The notes beneath the pieces are model-generated. The model made no database searches. It was not told where the DNA came from and was given only the letters and a program-made list of their open reading frames with translations. This document shows positions 46,763 to 55,511 of a stretch of DNA of 64,000 nucleotides, piece by piece; within the stretch, counting starts at the first letter, position 1, and the number at the start of each line of letters is the position of its first letter. A program made the position numbers and the translations under genes. Origin of the DNA: an uncultured Tateyamaria sp. (GTDB lineage Bacteria > Pseudomonadota > Alphaproteobacteria > Rhodobacterales > Rhodobacteraceae); NCBI RefSeq assembly GCF_947494755.1, contig NZ_CANLVZ010000003.1, forward strand, positions 124,001-188,000. Reading direction: 5' to 3'.

Positions 46763-47362
46763 ATGAGAGCGGTTATTCGCGGGTTTGAGATCTACAAGCA
46801 GTATCTGGATGCGTCCGCACAGGCACATTTAGTGTCGGCGGTCCGGGATGTCGCAGCGGTCGCGCCGATGTTTTCTCTCGAAACTCCTTATGGGAAACCG
46901 ATGTCGGTGTGTATGACCTCGGCCGGGGCTTTGGGGTGGTACGCGGACCGGGGTGGATATCGGTATGTCGACCGCCATCCCGGTGGGGCAGCCTGGCCTG
47001 CGATTCCCGCGCAAGTCTTGACGATCTGGCGCGATCTGACCGGGTTGGACCGTGATCCGGATTGCTGTCTGATCAACTATTGCGGCGAAGGTGCACGGAT
47101 GGGGATGCATCAAGACAAGGACGAGGCCAGCTTTGACTGGCCCGTGCTGTCGATCAGTCTGGCGGATGCGGGCCTGTTTCGCATTGGGAACACGACGCGC
47201 GGCGGCAAGACAGAGTCGCTGTGGCTGGAAAGCGGCGATGTGGTTGTCATGGGGGGCGCGGCGCGCCTGACCTATCACGGCGTGGATCGCATCCGCTTTG
47301 GATCATCGACGCTGCTGCCGAAATCGGGCCGCCTTAACCTGACATGTCGTGTGGTGACTTAG
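46763..47362 (+). CDS. alkB: AlkB-type 2-oxoglutarate/iron-dependent DNA repair dioxygenase
   Basis: Oxidatively removes methyl groups from 1-methyladenine and 3-methylcytosine in nucleic acids. Visible in 199 residues are the iron triad H-x-D (MHQDKDE) and later His (LTYHGVDRI), the 2-oxoglutarate Arg (RLNLTCR), and YGKPMSVCMTSAGALGWYAD in the N-part. ATG 46763 gives the length expected for the family; ATG 46721 and frames from 46664 are alternatives, the last overlapping the dnaK promoter. Its stop interlocks with the desaturase stop. Confidence 0.9.
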   Translation: MRAVIRGFEIYKQYLDASAQAHLVSAVRDVAAVAPMFSLETPYGKPMSVCMTSAGALGWYADRGGYRYVDRHPGGAAWPAIPAQVLTIWRDLTGLDRDPDCCLINYCGEGARMGMHQDKDEASFDWPVLSISLADAGLFRIGNTTRGGKTESLWLESGDVVVMGGAARLTYHGVDRIRFGSSTLLPKSGRLNLTCRVVT

Positions 47363-48387
47363 CCGTAGTGCAGGCGGGCCTGCGCAAAGGATAGCAGCCG
47401 CTTGGTCTTTTCATCCCAGAGATGCAGGCGGGCTGTTTCAAGGCTGTCTCGGATTGTCATGCGGTTGATATTCGCCAGATCGGCATGATCACGCAGCACT
47501 TGTGGCAGTCGGTAAAACGGCAGGCGGCTATAAAGGTGGTGCACATGGTGAATGCCAATGTTGCCGGTGGCCCATTGCAGCACTTTGGGCAGCACATAGT
47601 GGGATGATCCGTGCAGCGCGGCGTGGTGCATCTGCCACTCGGGCTCTTTCTCCCAATGGGTCGTTTCGAACTGATGCTGGACGTAGAACAGCCAAACGCC
47701 CGCCGTCGCCGCCAGAATTGTGCTGGGCAGGAAAATCAAAACGATGGGCATCCAGCCGCCAAAATACAGGATGACGGCAAGGCCAAGGATAATCCCGGCA
47801 TTGGTCGCCATGGCACTGACCCAGTATTTGACATACTCGGTAAAACCCAAGGGCAGTCGGTTCTGCATCAGGAACAGATAGCTGGGCCCTAGACCAAACA
47901 GCACCACAGGGTTGCGGTAGAGGCGGTAGAGCAGCCGATTGATAGCAGACAGCGCGTAGTATTCGGTGACCGTCAGCGTGTGGACATCACCCATGCCGCG
48001 CCGCCCCAGATTGCCCGACGCGCTGTGGTGCATGGAGTGGGACCGCCGCCAGACATCATAAGGTGTCAGGGTCAGAACGCCGATCACGCGCCCCAGCCAA
48101 TCGCTGAGGTTCCGGCTTTTGAAGAATGCGCCATGCCCACAATCGTGTTGGATGATGAACAGGCGCAGCAGGAACGCTCCGTTCAGCACGGCGATTGCAA
48201 ATGTCAGCCAATAGCTGACCGATAGCGATGCCCACGCCAGAACCCACAGAACAACGAAGGGGCCGATAGTGATCCCAAGCTCGAACCAACTGCGCAGCGC
48301 ACTGGGTTCGCGATATTGAGAAAGGACTTTGATCCACTTCTGCGCAGCGCGCGTGTCAGTGGCAGCCTCGGAATGATGATCGAACAT
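47359..48387 (-). CDS. membrane fatty-acid desaturase (DesA/omega-6 type)
   Basis: 342 residues with four predicted membrane helices and the three His boxes of membrane di-iron desaturases: HDCGH, HSMHH and HHVHH. It would introduce a double bond in acyl chains of membrane lipids, using ferredoxin or a similar donor. The start ATG at 48387 follows GCAGG; the 34 codons upstream are rejected since homology begins at FDHHSE. It is downstream of the export permease on the same strand but 134 bp away. Confidence 0.88.
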   Translation of the reverse strand: MFDHHSEAATDTRAAQKWIKVLSQYREPSALRSWFELGITIGPFVVLWVLAWASLSVSYWLTFAIAVLNGAFLLRLFIIQHDCGHGAFFKSRNLSDWLGRVIGVLTLTPYDVWRRSHSMHHSASGNLGRRGMGDVHTLTVTEYYALSAINRLLYRLYRNPVVLFGLGPSYLFLMQNRLPLGFTEYVKYWVSAMATNAGIILGLAVILYFGGWMPIVLIFLPSTILAATAGVWLFYVQHQFETTHWEKEPEWQMHHAALHGSSHYVLPKVLQWATGNIGIHHVHHLYSRLPFYRLPQVLRDHADLANINRMTIRDSLETARLHLWDEKTKRLLSFAQARLHYG

Positions 48388-48521
48388 GCGCCTGCTTATT
48401 GTTGTTGTGGGCGGACATGCGTCCGATCCTGTTGGAAGGGTTTCTATCAGGTCTGTTGCTTTTAGAAAATGGGCCTTGTTTGCGTTCAAGCAAACTTATT
48501 GCGAGGGGGCAAAGTACGATA

Positions 48522-49346
48522 TCAGCGCCGCGCCTCCCAGCTGACAGAGGCACTGCGGCGGGTGTAAAATTCGCCCATCAGCCCAATCATGACCAGCACC
48601 ACACCGACCCAGAACGCGTATTCCCAAGACGAATAGCGTGGGTTGTAGTTGATAAAAGCAAAGCCCCGGCATTGGTCAATTGCGTGAAACAAAGGGTTCC
48701 AATCAAACATCGCCAACATGAAGCTGGGCAACGTGTTCGCCACAAACATTTTGCCCGACGCGATCATGTTCGCCCGCTGATAAATCTGGGTAAAGATCCG
48801 TACGAACGTCGGAAACCACGGCTTGATCGCCAACAGAACCAGCCCCACCGCAACCCCAGTGAACCACGCGAGCAGCAGCATTCCGAAGGCCCCGAACGGT
48901 TGGTTGACCTGCACGGGCACAAAGGCCACGTGGTAGATAAACAGGATCAGGAACAGCGACAGCACCTGAATATAGAGCGCCCCGAACGCGGCCGAGCAGA
49001 TCGAGATGATCGTGTTCATCGGGGCATGTTGCATCATCGGACTTGCCGGGCCTTCGGACATGGCCACCGCACCCATTGCCTTGATGTGCGTCATGTAAAG
49101 GAAGATCCCCGTCATCAGATAAAGCAGGAAATCACCGCGGATCGAGGCCCCTTTGAGGCCGAGTACGGTGAACATCACGTAAAAGGCGAGAACAAAAATC
49201 ACCATCTGAAGGATGTTCATCCCGATCGCGATGAAGGCGTTGTTATGCTCGCGTCGGATCGACCGGACAATCGAATGGTAGACCAGTTCGGCCATTGCCA
49301 AGGCAGTGCCAAGCCCGGACTGCGGTTTGCGTGTGGATCGAAACAT
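48522..49346 (-). CDS. ABC-2 type polysaccharide export permease (KpsM/RfbA-like)
   Basis: 274 residues, about six membrane helices (IAIGMNILQMVIFVLAFYVM, FLLYLMTGIFLYMTHIK and others), with HNNAFIAIGM near the N-terminus and PRYSSWEYAFWVGVVL near the end, typical of capsule/O-antigen export permeases. The partner ATPase (KpsT-like) is not adjacent. It is divergent from cysQ and begins the polysaccharide locus. It would move a lipid-linked glycan across the inner membrane. Confidence 0.82.
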   Translation of the reverse strand: MFRSTRKPQSGLGTALAMAELVYHSIVRSIRREHNNAFIAIGMNILQMVIFVLAFYVMFTVLGLKGASIRGDFLLYLMTGIFLYMTHIKAMGAVAMSEGPASPMMQHAPMNTIISICSAAFGALYIQVLSLFLILFIYHVAFVPVQVNQPFGAFGMLLLAWFTGVAVGLVLLAIKPWFPTFVRIFTQIYQRANMIASGKMFVANTLPSFMLAMFDWNPLFHAIDQCRGFAFINYNPRYSSWEYAFWVGVVLVMIGLMGEFYTRRSASVSWEARR

Positions 49347-49466
49347 GGTGGTCGGGTGCCTCTGGCTTGCGCGATCTTTGCACGGAATTCTTGCCGTTCC
49401 GTTAGCACGCGACCATAAGGGGGCCGCATCACTTTTTCAACAAATGCCCGCTCGAGGACGATTTTT

Positions 49467-50264
49467 ATGACCTATGACGCCCTGATCCCCGTGATCCGCC
49501 GCCTTGCTCTCGAGGCCGGGGATAAGATCATGGAGATCTACAACTCGGACGATTTCGAGGTAAAGATGAAGTCCGATGACAGCCCCGTCACAGCGGCAGA
49601 CGAAGCGGCGGACAAGATCATCTCGGATGGTTTGCGCGCCGCCTTTCCCGACATGATGCTTGTCACCGAAGAGCAGGCGGCCACCCACACCACAACTGGC
49701 GACACGTTCCTGATTGTGGATCCGCTGGATGGCACCAAGGAATTTGTCCATCGCCGTGGCGACTTTACTGTCAACATCGCGCTTGTCGAAGGTGGGGTGC
49801 CAACCCGTGGTGTTGTTTATGCCCCTGCGCGGGGCCGCATGTTCTTCACGCAGGCCGACGGGCAGTCCGTCGAAGAGACGGGCGCGTTTGACAAGACGGC
49901 TGTGGGCGATCTGAGCCCGATCAAAGTCGCCGACAGTGACAATGCCGCTTTGCTTGTCGTCGCCTCAAAATCGCATCGTGATCAGGCGACCGATGATTAC
50001 ATCAACAAATACGCGGTCAAGGATATGAAAAGCGCGGGATCGTCGCTGAAATTCTGTCTGATTGCGACGGGCGAGGCTGATATCTATCCCCGCGTGGGGC
50101 GCACGATGGAATGGGATACCGCCGCTGGTCATGCGGTCCTGTCCGGGGCTGGCGGCGCGGTTGTCCGCTTTGATGACCATACCCCGCTGCGCTACGGGAA
50201 GGATGGGTATGCCAACCCGTTCTTCATCGCCTATGCCCCCGCCGTCGAGTTGAAACCTGCCTGA
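49467..50264 (+). CDS. cysQ: 3'(2'),5'-bisphosphate nucleotidase CysQ
   Basis: 265 residues of the inositol-phosphatase superfamily with SDDSPVTAADEAADKIISDG, LVTEEQ, the metal motif IVDPLDGTKEF near residue 88 and WDTAAGHAVL near 213. DPLDGTKEF is the CysQ form. It hydrolyses PAP (3'-phosphoadenosine 5'-phosphate), the by-product of PAPS-dependent sulfation, to AMP. Its position with kdsB and upstream of a sulfotransferase gene in the same locus suggests it supports that sulfation. It also has a general role in sulfur metabolism. Confidence 0.9.
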   Translation: MTYDALIPVIRRLALEAGDKIMEIYNSDDFEVKMKSDDSPVTAADEAADKIISDGLRAAFPDMMLVTEEQAATHTTTGDTFLIVDPLDGTKEFVHRRGDFTVNIALVEGGVPTRGVVYAPARGRMFFTQADGQSVEETGAFDKTAVGDLSPIKVADSDNAALLVVASKSHRDQATDDYINKYAVKDMKSAGSSLKFCLIATGEADIYPRVGRTMEWDTAAGHAVLSGAGGAVVRFDDHTPLRYGKDGYANPFFIAYAPAVELKPA

Positions 50265-51064
50265 TGTCTGTCCTGATTGTCATCCCGGCCCGCTATGCCT
50301 CATCCCGTTATCCCGGCAAGCCGCTTGTGCCTTTGACCGGCGCAACGGGTGCGGCGCAGACATTGATCGAACGCAGCTGGCGCGCGGCTATTGCGGTGGA
50401 CGGCGTTGATCGGGTGGTGGTTGCCACTGACGATGATCGCATTCGGGATGCTTGCGAGGCGTTGGGAGCCGAGGTCGTGATGACCTCCGAAGCGTGCGGC
50501 AATGGTACGGAGCGCTGCGCGGAGGCGCATGCGGTGTTGGGCAACGGATACGACATTGTGGTGAATTTGCAGGGTGACGCGCCGTTGACCCCGCATTGGT
50601 TCATCGAAGGGCTGGTGAGCGGCCTGCGCGCCGCACCCAACGCGGAAATCGCGACCCCGGTGCTGCGTTGTGACGGCGCGACGCTGACCGGATTCCTTGA
50701 AGACCGCAAGGCAGGCCGCGTCGGGGGCACAACCGCCGTGTTCGGGGCGGGCGGTGCCGCGCTTTACTTTTCCAAAGAGGTGATCCCCTACACCAATGCG
50801 ACCTATGCGCCCGATGCTGATACGCCTGTTTTCCACCATGTGGGTGTCTATGCCTATCGCCCCGACGCGCTTGCCGCCTATCCCGACTGGCCCATCGGCC
50901 CGCTTGAGCAGCTTGAGGGATTGGAGCAGTTACGCTTTCTCGAAAACGGGCGACAGGTGCTGTGCGTCGAGGTTGAGGCCAAGGGCCGCCAGTTCTGGGA
51001 GTTGAACAACCCCCAAGACGTCCCCAAGATCGAACAGATGATGGCGGAAATGGGCCTGGAATGA
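50264..51064 (+). CDS. kdsB: CMP-Kdo synthetase (3-deoxy-manno-octulosonate cytidylyltransferase)
   Basis: Activates Kdo with CTP for LPS core or a capsule linker. The 266 residues show VIPARYASSRYPGKPL, the CTP-binding VNLQGDAPLTP near residue 103 and HHVGVYAYRPDAL with EQLEGLEQLRFLENG near the end. It starts in the cysQ stop (TGATG) and its own stop overlaps the next gene by four bases (ATGA), so it is tightly coupled. Capsule loci often carry a dedicated copy (KpsU); whether another kdsB exists is not visible. Confidence 0.93.
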   Translation: MSVLIVIPARYASSRYPGKPLVPLTGATGAAQTLIERSWRAAIAVDGVDRVVVATDDDRIRDACEALGAEVVMTSEACGNGTERCAEAHAVLGNGYDIVVNLQGDAPLTPHWFIEGLVSGLRAAPNAEIATPVLRCDGATLTGFLEDRKAGRVGGTTAVFGAGGAALYFSKEVIPYTNATYAPDADTPVFHHVGVYAYRPDALAAYPDWPIGPLEQLEGLEQLRFLENGRQVLCVEVEAKGRQFWELNNPQDVPKIEQMMAEMGLE

Positions 51065-52287
51065 CCCACCCGCCGGTCAGTGTTGTGGTTGTCAGCCGCG
51101 ACCGGCCTGATGCGCTGCGCCGCTGTCTGACGGGTCTGCTGCAAGTCCAATACTCTCCCTTTGAGGTGGTCGTCGTGGCCGACAAGGCGGGGCGTGACGC
51201 GATTGCGGATTTTGCGGGCCAGATCAAGATTGTCCCGTTCGAGGACCCCAACATTTCGGTGGCCCGCAATTTGGGGATCAGCCACGCGGCGGGTGATATC
51301 GTCGCCTTTATTGACGATGATGCGGTGCCCGAACCGAGCTGGCTGGGGCACCTCATCGCACCGGCCGAACAGCGCGATGTGGCGGCGATGGGTGGATTTG
51401 TACGGGGGCGCAACGGGATTTCATTTCAGTGGCGCGCGCGGAGTGTGGATGCGACGGGAGAGACGCAAAACATCCCGCTCGAAACTGATCAAACCGTTGT
51501 TTTGACCCCGCGCGGGGCGCGCGCAACCAAAACCGAGGGCACCAATATGGCGGTCCGCCGCGATGTGCTGGTGGACCTCGAAGGGTTCGATCCCGGTTTT
51601 GCATTCTTTCTGGATGAGACGGATTTGAACCTGCGTTTGGCCAAGGCGGGCCATGCAACTGCACTGGTTCCTATGGCCGAGGTGCATCATGGATTTGCGG
51701 CCAGCCCGCGCCGCCGCCCTGACCGTGTGCCCCGCGATCTGTTTGATATCGGGGCCAGCTGGGGTGTCTTTCAGCGCAAGCATATGCCCCAGGATACGCG
51801 CGCTGCTCATTGGCATAAGGTGCAAGGTGCAGAGCGTGCACGTCTGCTGCATCACATGGTGAGTGGTCGATTGTTGCCGGGGGATGTGACGCGACTGATG
51901 CGCAGGCTCAACGTCGGGTACGCAGAGGGCCAAACCCGCGCCCGCGGGGGCGCACAGATCGCGCGCAGCCCGATGTCCGCATTCCTTCCTGTGGTATCGC
52001 AACCGCGCCAAAGCATTGCTTTAAAAGGACGATTCTATCAGCGAGCCCCCTTGAGAGAGGAAGCGGCGCGGCGCGCTGAGGCGGGTGAAATCGTCACGTT
52101 GATCCTGCTGTCGCCTACCGCGCTTTATCATCACGTCAGGTTTGATCCGCGCGGATTTTGGGAACAGCGCGGCGGGTTGTTCGGCAAATCCGAACGGACA
52201 GACGCGCTGGTGCGCCCTGTCACCTTCCAGAAAAGATGCAAGCAGGAAGTGGCGCGGGTTGCCGCACAACGGCTGATTTTCACATAA
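51061..52287 (+). CDS. GT2-type glycosyltransferase
   Basis: 408 residues. GT-A fold: SVVVVSRDRPDALRRCL at the start, the DDD motif (AFIDDDAVPEPSW near residue 84), NMAVRRDVLVDLEGFDPGF and LDETDLNLRL near residue 185. The sugar donor is not readable. It overlaps the kdsB stop by four bases. The C-terminal ~130 residues do not match the family core that I know and may fix the acceptor. It is soluble or peripheral, with no membrane helix apparent. Confidence 0.85.
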   Translation: MTHPPVSVVVVSRDRPDALRRCLTGLLQVQYSPFEVVVVADKAGRDAIADFAGQIKIVPFEDPNISVARNLGISHAAGDIVAFIDDDAVPEPSWLGHLIAPAEQRDVAAMGGFVRGRNGISFQWRARSVDATGETQNIPLETDQTVVLTPRGARATKTEGTNMAVRRDVLVDLEGFDPGFAFFLDETDLNLRLAKAGHATALVPMAEVHHGFAASPRRRPDRVPRDLFDIGASWGVFQRKHMPQDTRAAHWHKVQGAERARLLHHMVSGRLLPGDVTRLMRRLNVGYAEGQTRARGGAQIARSPMSAFLPVVSQPRQSIALKGRFYQRAPLREEAARRAEAGEIVTLILLSPTALYHHVRFDPRGFWEQRGGLFGKSERTDALVRPVTFQKRCKQEVARVAAQRLIFT

Positions 52288-52380
52288 ACTTGGCGCGTCT
52301 TGGCAACAGTCCGCCAGATGTCACAACCCTTGCTCAATTAGGCATTCTTTGTGCACACTCTAATTGTATGGGTGAACGAA

Positions 52381-52395
52381 ACCGGATTTTCCGGT
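52381..52395 (+). promoter_or_regulatory. small hairpin before galU
   Basis: ACCGGA / TCCGGT with a TTT loop, in the 132-bp gap ahead of galU. No T-run. It may mark a leader start; role unknown. Confidence 0.3.
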
Positions 52396-52419
52396 AAGAA
52401 GATCAAAACGAGGTTTGTT

Positions 52420-53313
52420 ATGCGCAAAAAGTTGACCAAGGCGATTTTCCCGGTGGCCGGTTTGGGAACGCGGTTTTTGCCAGCAACCAAATCGGTGCCC
52501 AAAGAGATCATGACGTTGGTGGATCGTCCGTTGATCCAATACGCCATCGACGAAGCGCGGGCAGCCGGCATCAAGGAATTCATCTTTGTCACGTCGCGGG
52601 GCAAGGGCGCGCTTGAAGACTACTTTGATCACGCCCCGACCCTCGAGCAAGAGTTGCGCAAGAAGGGCAAGACCGAGCTTCTTGAGATCCTCAAGGATAC
52701 GAACATGGACAGTGGCGCGATTGCCTATATCCGCCAGCACAAGGCCCTCGGGCTTGGGCATGCGGTCTGGTGTGCGCGCCGTTTGATCGCGAACGAACCC
52801 TTTGCCGTGATCCTGCCTGACGATGTGATCGCCGCTGAAAAGCCTTGCTTGCAGCAGATGGTCGAAGCCTATGAGGAAACGGGCGGCAATGTCGTGGCCG
52901 CGATGGAAGTGCCCCCGGAAAAGACGTCATCTTACGGTGTGCTCGATATCGGTGAAGACATGGGTCAGATGGTCAAGGTGAAAGGGATGGTCGAAAAGCC
53001 CCCCGCCGAGGAGGCCCCCTCGAACCTCGCGGTGATTGGCCGCTATATCCTCACTCCATCCGTGCTGCGGTCACTGAACCAGATGAAATCAGGCGCGGGT
53101 GGAGAGATTCAGCTGACCGATGCGATTGCCAACGAGATTGGCGGGGACGATGGCGTTTATGGTTACCGGTTCCGGGGTCAGCGCTTTGACTGCGGTTCAA
53201 AGGCCGGATTCCTGCAGGCCACCGTTTCGTTCGGGTTGGCGCGCGCGGAATTGCGTGACGACCTGCTTGGGTATATCCGTGATGTTGTCCAGATGGACAA
53301 AGCAGCGGAATAA
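52420..53313 (+). CDS. galU: UTP-glucose-1-phosphate uridylyltransferase
   Basis: Makes UDP-glucose from UTP and glucose 1-phosphate. 297 residues with the nucleotide loop FPVAGLGTRFLPATKSVPKE, the GLGHAVWCARR and VILPDDVI metal site, and VEKPPAEEAPSNLAVIGRY, all typical of bacterial GalU. ATG 52420 follows ACGAGG; the upstream ATG at 52351 lacks a site. It is followed by galE after 13 bp, so the UDP-glucose and UDP-galactose steps are co-transcribed inside the polysaccharide locus. Confidence 0.95.
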   Translation: MRKKLTKAIFPVAGLGTRFLPATKSVPKEIMTLVDRPLIQYAIDEARAAGIKEFIFVTSRGKGALEDYFDHAPTLEQELRKKGKTELLEILKDTNMDSGAIAYIRQHKALGLGHAVWCARRLIANEPFAVILPDDVIAAEKPCLQQMVEAYEETGGNVVAAMEVPPEKTSSYGVLDIGEDMGQMVKVKGMVEKPPAEEAPSNLAVIGRYILTPSVLRSLNQMKSGAGGEIQLTDAIANEIGGDDGVYGYRFRGQRFDCGSKAGFLQATVSFGLARAELRDDLLGYIRDVVQMDKAAE

Positions 53314-53326
53314 GGCGAGGCGCTAA

Positions 53327-54310
53327 GTGCAGCACGTATTGGTAACGGGCGGTGCGGGCTATATTGGCTCTCACGCATGCAAGGCATTGCGCGCGGCTGG
53401 GTTTGTGCCTGTTACCTATGACAATCTGGAAACCGGATGGCAGGACGCGGTCAAGTTTGGCCCGTTCGAACACGGCGATCTTTTGGATCGCGCGCGCCTT
53501 GATGCGGTGTTTGCTAAATATGCACCCGTTGCCGTCATGCACTTTGCCGCCCTCAGTCAAGTCGGTGAAAGCATGCAAGAGCCGGGGCGCTACTGGCGCA
53601 ACAACGTGCTTGGCTCTCTGACACTGATCGAGGCGGCGACTGCCGCCGGGTGTCTGGATTTTGTATTTTCCTCGACCTGCGCCACCTATGGCGATCAGGA
53701 CAACGTCGTACTGGATGAAAACAGCGCGCAGCAACCGATCAATGCCTATGGCGCGTCCAAGCGCGCGATCGAGGATATGTTGCACGACTTTGAGGTCGCC
53801 CGTGGTTTGCGCCACGTGATCTTTCGCTACTTCAACGTGGCGGGTGCAGACCCCGAGGGGGAGGTCGGTGAGTTTCATGACCCCGAGACCCATCTGATCC
53901 CCCTGATGCTGGATGCGATTGCGGGCAAGCGGGATGCCTTGACCGTCTACGGGACCGACTATGACACCCCGGATGGCACCTGTATCCGTGACTATGTCCA
54001 TGTTTGCGACTTGGTGGACGCCCATGTGTTGGGTCTGAAGTGGCTACAGGACGGCAAAGGAAGTCGCGTGTTCAATCTTGGCACCGGATCGGGATTTTCG
54101 GTGCGCGAGGTCATTGACCATTCGCGTGCGGTCACGAACCAATCGGTGCCGTATGTTGATGGGGCCCGTCGCGCTGGCGACTGCACCAAGCTGGTGTCGG
54201 GATCAACCCGGGCGGAGGCTGAATTGGGATGGACCCCGACGCGTTCGACCTTGGAGACGATGATCACCGACGCGTGGAGATGGCATCAAACTGGCCACTA
54301 CAACACATAA
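53327..54310 (+). CDS. galE: UDP-glucose 4-epimerase
   Basis: Interconverts UDP-glucose and UDP-galactose. Seen in 327 residues: the NAD-binding VLVTGGAGYIGSHACKAL, catalytic Ser/Tyr/Lys (SSTCATYG and NAYGASKRAIE, near 124 and 143-147), FRYFNVAGAD and YGTDYDTPDGTCIRDYVHV. It starts with GTG at 53327. The 3' end overlaps the probable true start of the next glycosyltransferase. Confidence 0.95.
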   Translation: MQHVLVTGGAGYIGSHACKALRAAGFVPVTYDNLETGWQDAVKFGPFEHGDLLDRARLDAVFAKYAPVAVMHFAALSQVGESMQEPGRYWRNNVLGSLTLIEAATAAGCLDFVFSSTCATYGDQDNVVLDENSAQQPINAYGASKRAIEDMLHDFEVARGLRHVIFRYFNVAGADPEGEVGEFHDPETHLIPLMLDAIAGKRDALTVYGTDYDTPDGTCIRDYVHVCDLVDAHVLGLKWLQDGKGSRVFNLGTGSGFSVREVIDHSRAVTNQSVPYVDGARRAGDCTKLVSGSTRAEAELGWTPTRSTLETMITDAWRWHQTGHYNT

Positions 54311-54347
54311 AGGGCCGCCTGCGCGTCTGCTTGATCTGACCCGTCTG

Positions 54348-55463
54348 ATGCGCCGGGTCGGCAAGGTGCTGACGGGCGTGGACCGGGTCGAGCTTGCCTA
54401 TGCACGGGCGCTGCTGGCTGATGCGGTGCCGGTGTTCGGGTTGATCCGGGCGCGCTTGGGCTACATCCTTTTGGACCAGAACGGTATCACTGATCTTTTG
54501 CCGTCACTGTCCGGTCCTGCCGGTTTGCCGGAGGTCCAGAGATCGACCGCATGGAGGGCTGCGCGTCGTGCGGCTGTCGGTCGTGTCCCACCCTTCTTGC
54601 TCCGGCGTATGCTGCGCACGCAGGTTCCAAGGGGTTTTGCCTATGTGAATGTTGGCCACGCCAATCTGACGACTAGAGTGTTGGGCGCTGTCAAAGTCGT
54701 TGATGCCAATTGCGCGGTGATGATTCATGACGTGATCCCGCTCGACTTTCCGGACTATCAGCGTGAGGGTAGCGTGCCCGCCTTTGCCGACATGGTCGCG
54801 CGCGTTGAGGCACATACCGACCTGATCATCTACAACTCCGAACACACACGCGAGCAGGCCGAGGCACGGTTTGCGACACCGCCCAAAGCCATTGTTGCGC
54901 ATCTGGGGACAGAGGTGGCTGTGCCCGACCTGGACGCGTTGCCTGCCGGCTTACCGCCCGATGCGCCCTATTTCGTCTGCATCGGCACGATTGAACCGCG
55001 CAAGAACCACGCGTTTCTGCTGGATATATGGGATCAGATGGGGCCAGATGCGCCGCCTTTGGTCTTTGCTGGTACCCGTGGTTGGCGCAATGAGGACGTG
55101 TTTGAGCGGCTGGACAGGCTTGGCAACGACACGCCCATTCATGAGGTGCCCGGCCTTGAGGATGGGGCGCTGGCGGCGCTTGTTCAGCGCTCCAGCGGGG
55201 TTTTGTTTCCCAGCCACGCCGAAGGGTTCGGACTGCCTGCCACCGAAGCGGCGGCCTTGGGTGTGCCGCTGCTCGTGAATGATCTGGCCGTGTTCCGGGA
55301 AATCCTTGGTGATATTCCCATTTACGCAAGCGTTTCAGATCGTTATCTGTGGATCAGCAAGATCAAAGAGTTGGCCGAAGCAGACCCCGCTACGTCAAGA
55401 CCACCTCAGTTTCAGCCGCCCACATGGGATGCACATTTCAAGATTGTGTTAAGGTTGACCTGA
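54348..55463 (+). CDS. GT1-like (GT4) glycosyltransferase
   Basis: 371 residues from the first ATG. GT-B fold with the C-terminal donor half clear: FVCIGTIEPRKNHAFLLDIW near 214, HEVPGLEDGALAALVQRSSG and FPSHAEGFGLPATEAAALG (E-x7-E motif, near 288). The frame is open upstream to 54264; codons before the ATG read ARLLDLTRL, which I recall as the conserved N-terminus in roseobacter homologues, so the true start is probably upstream (CTG at 54291 with GGAG before it). Donor unknown. Confidence 0.82.
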   Translation: MRRVGKVLTGVDRVELAYARALLADAVPVFGLIRARLGYILLDQNGITDLLPSLSGPAGLPEVQRSTAWRAARRAAVGRVPPFLLRRMLRTQVPRGFAYVNVGHANLTTRVLGAVKVVDANCAVMIHDVIPLDFPDYQREGSVPAFADMVARVEAHTDLIIYNSEHTREQAEARFATPPKAIVAHLGTEVAVPDLDALPAGLPPDAPYFVCIGTIEPRKNHAFLLDIWDQMGPDAPPLVFAGTRGWRNEDVFERLDRLGNDTPIHEVPGLEDGALAALVQRSSGVLFPSHAEGFGLPATEAAALGVPLLVNDLAVFREILGDIPIYASVSDRYLWISKIKELAEADPATSRPPQFQPPTWDAHFKIVLRLT

Positions 55464-55511
55464 TAGGCGACACATGGGCCGGCAGAACGGCAGGTAAAGG
55501 GACGGAGCAGG

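Noticed and set aside
48478-48495. Inverted repeat GTTTGC/GCAAAC between the desaturase and the export permease as a terminator
   Set aside because: Short stem, no clear T-run in the direction of transcription; evidence too weak.
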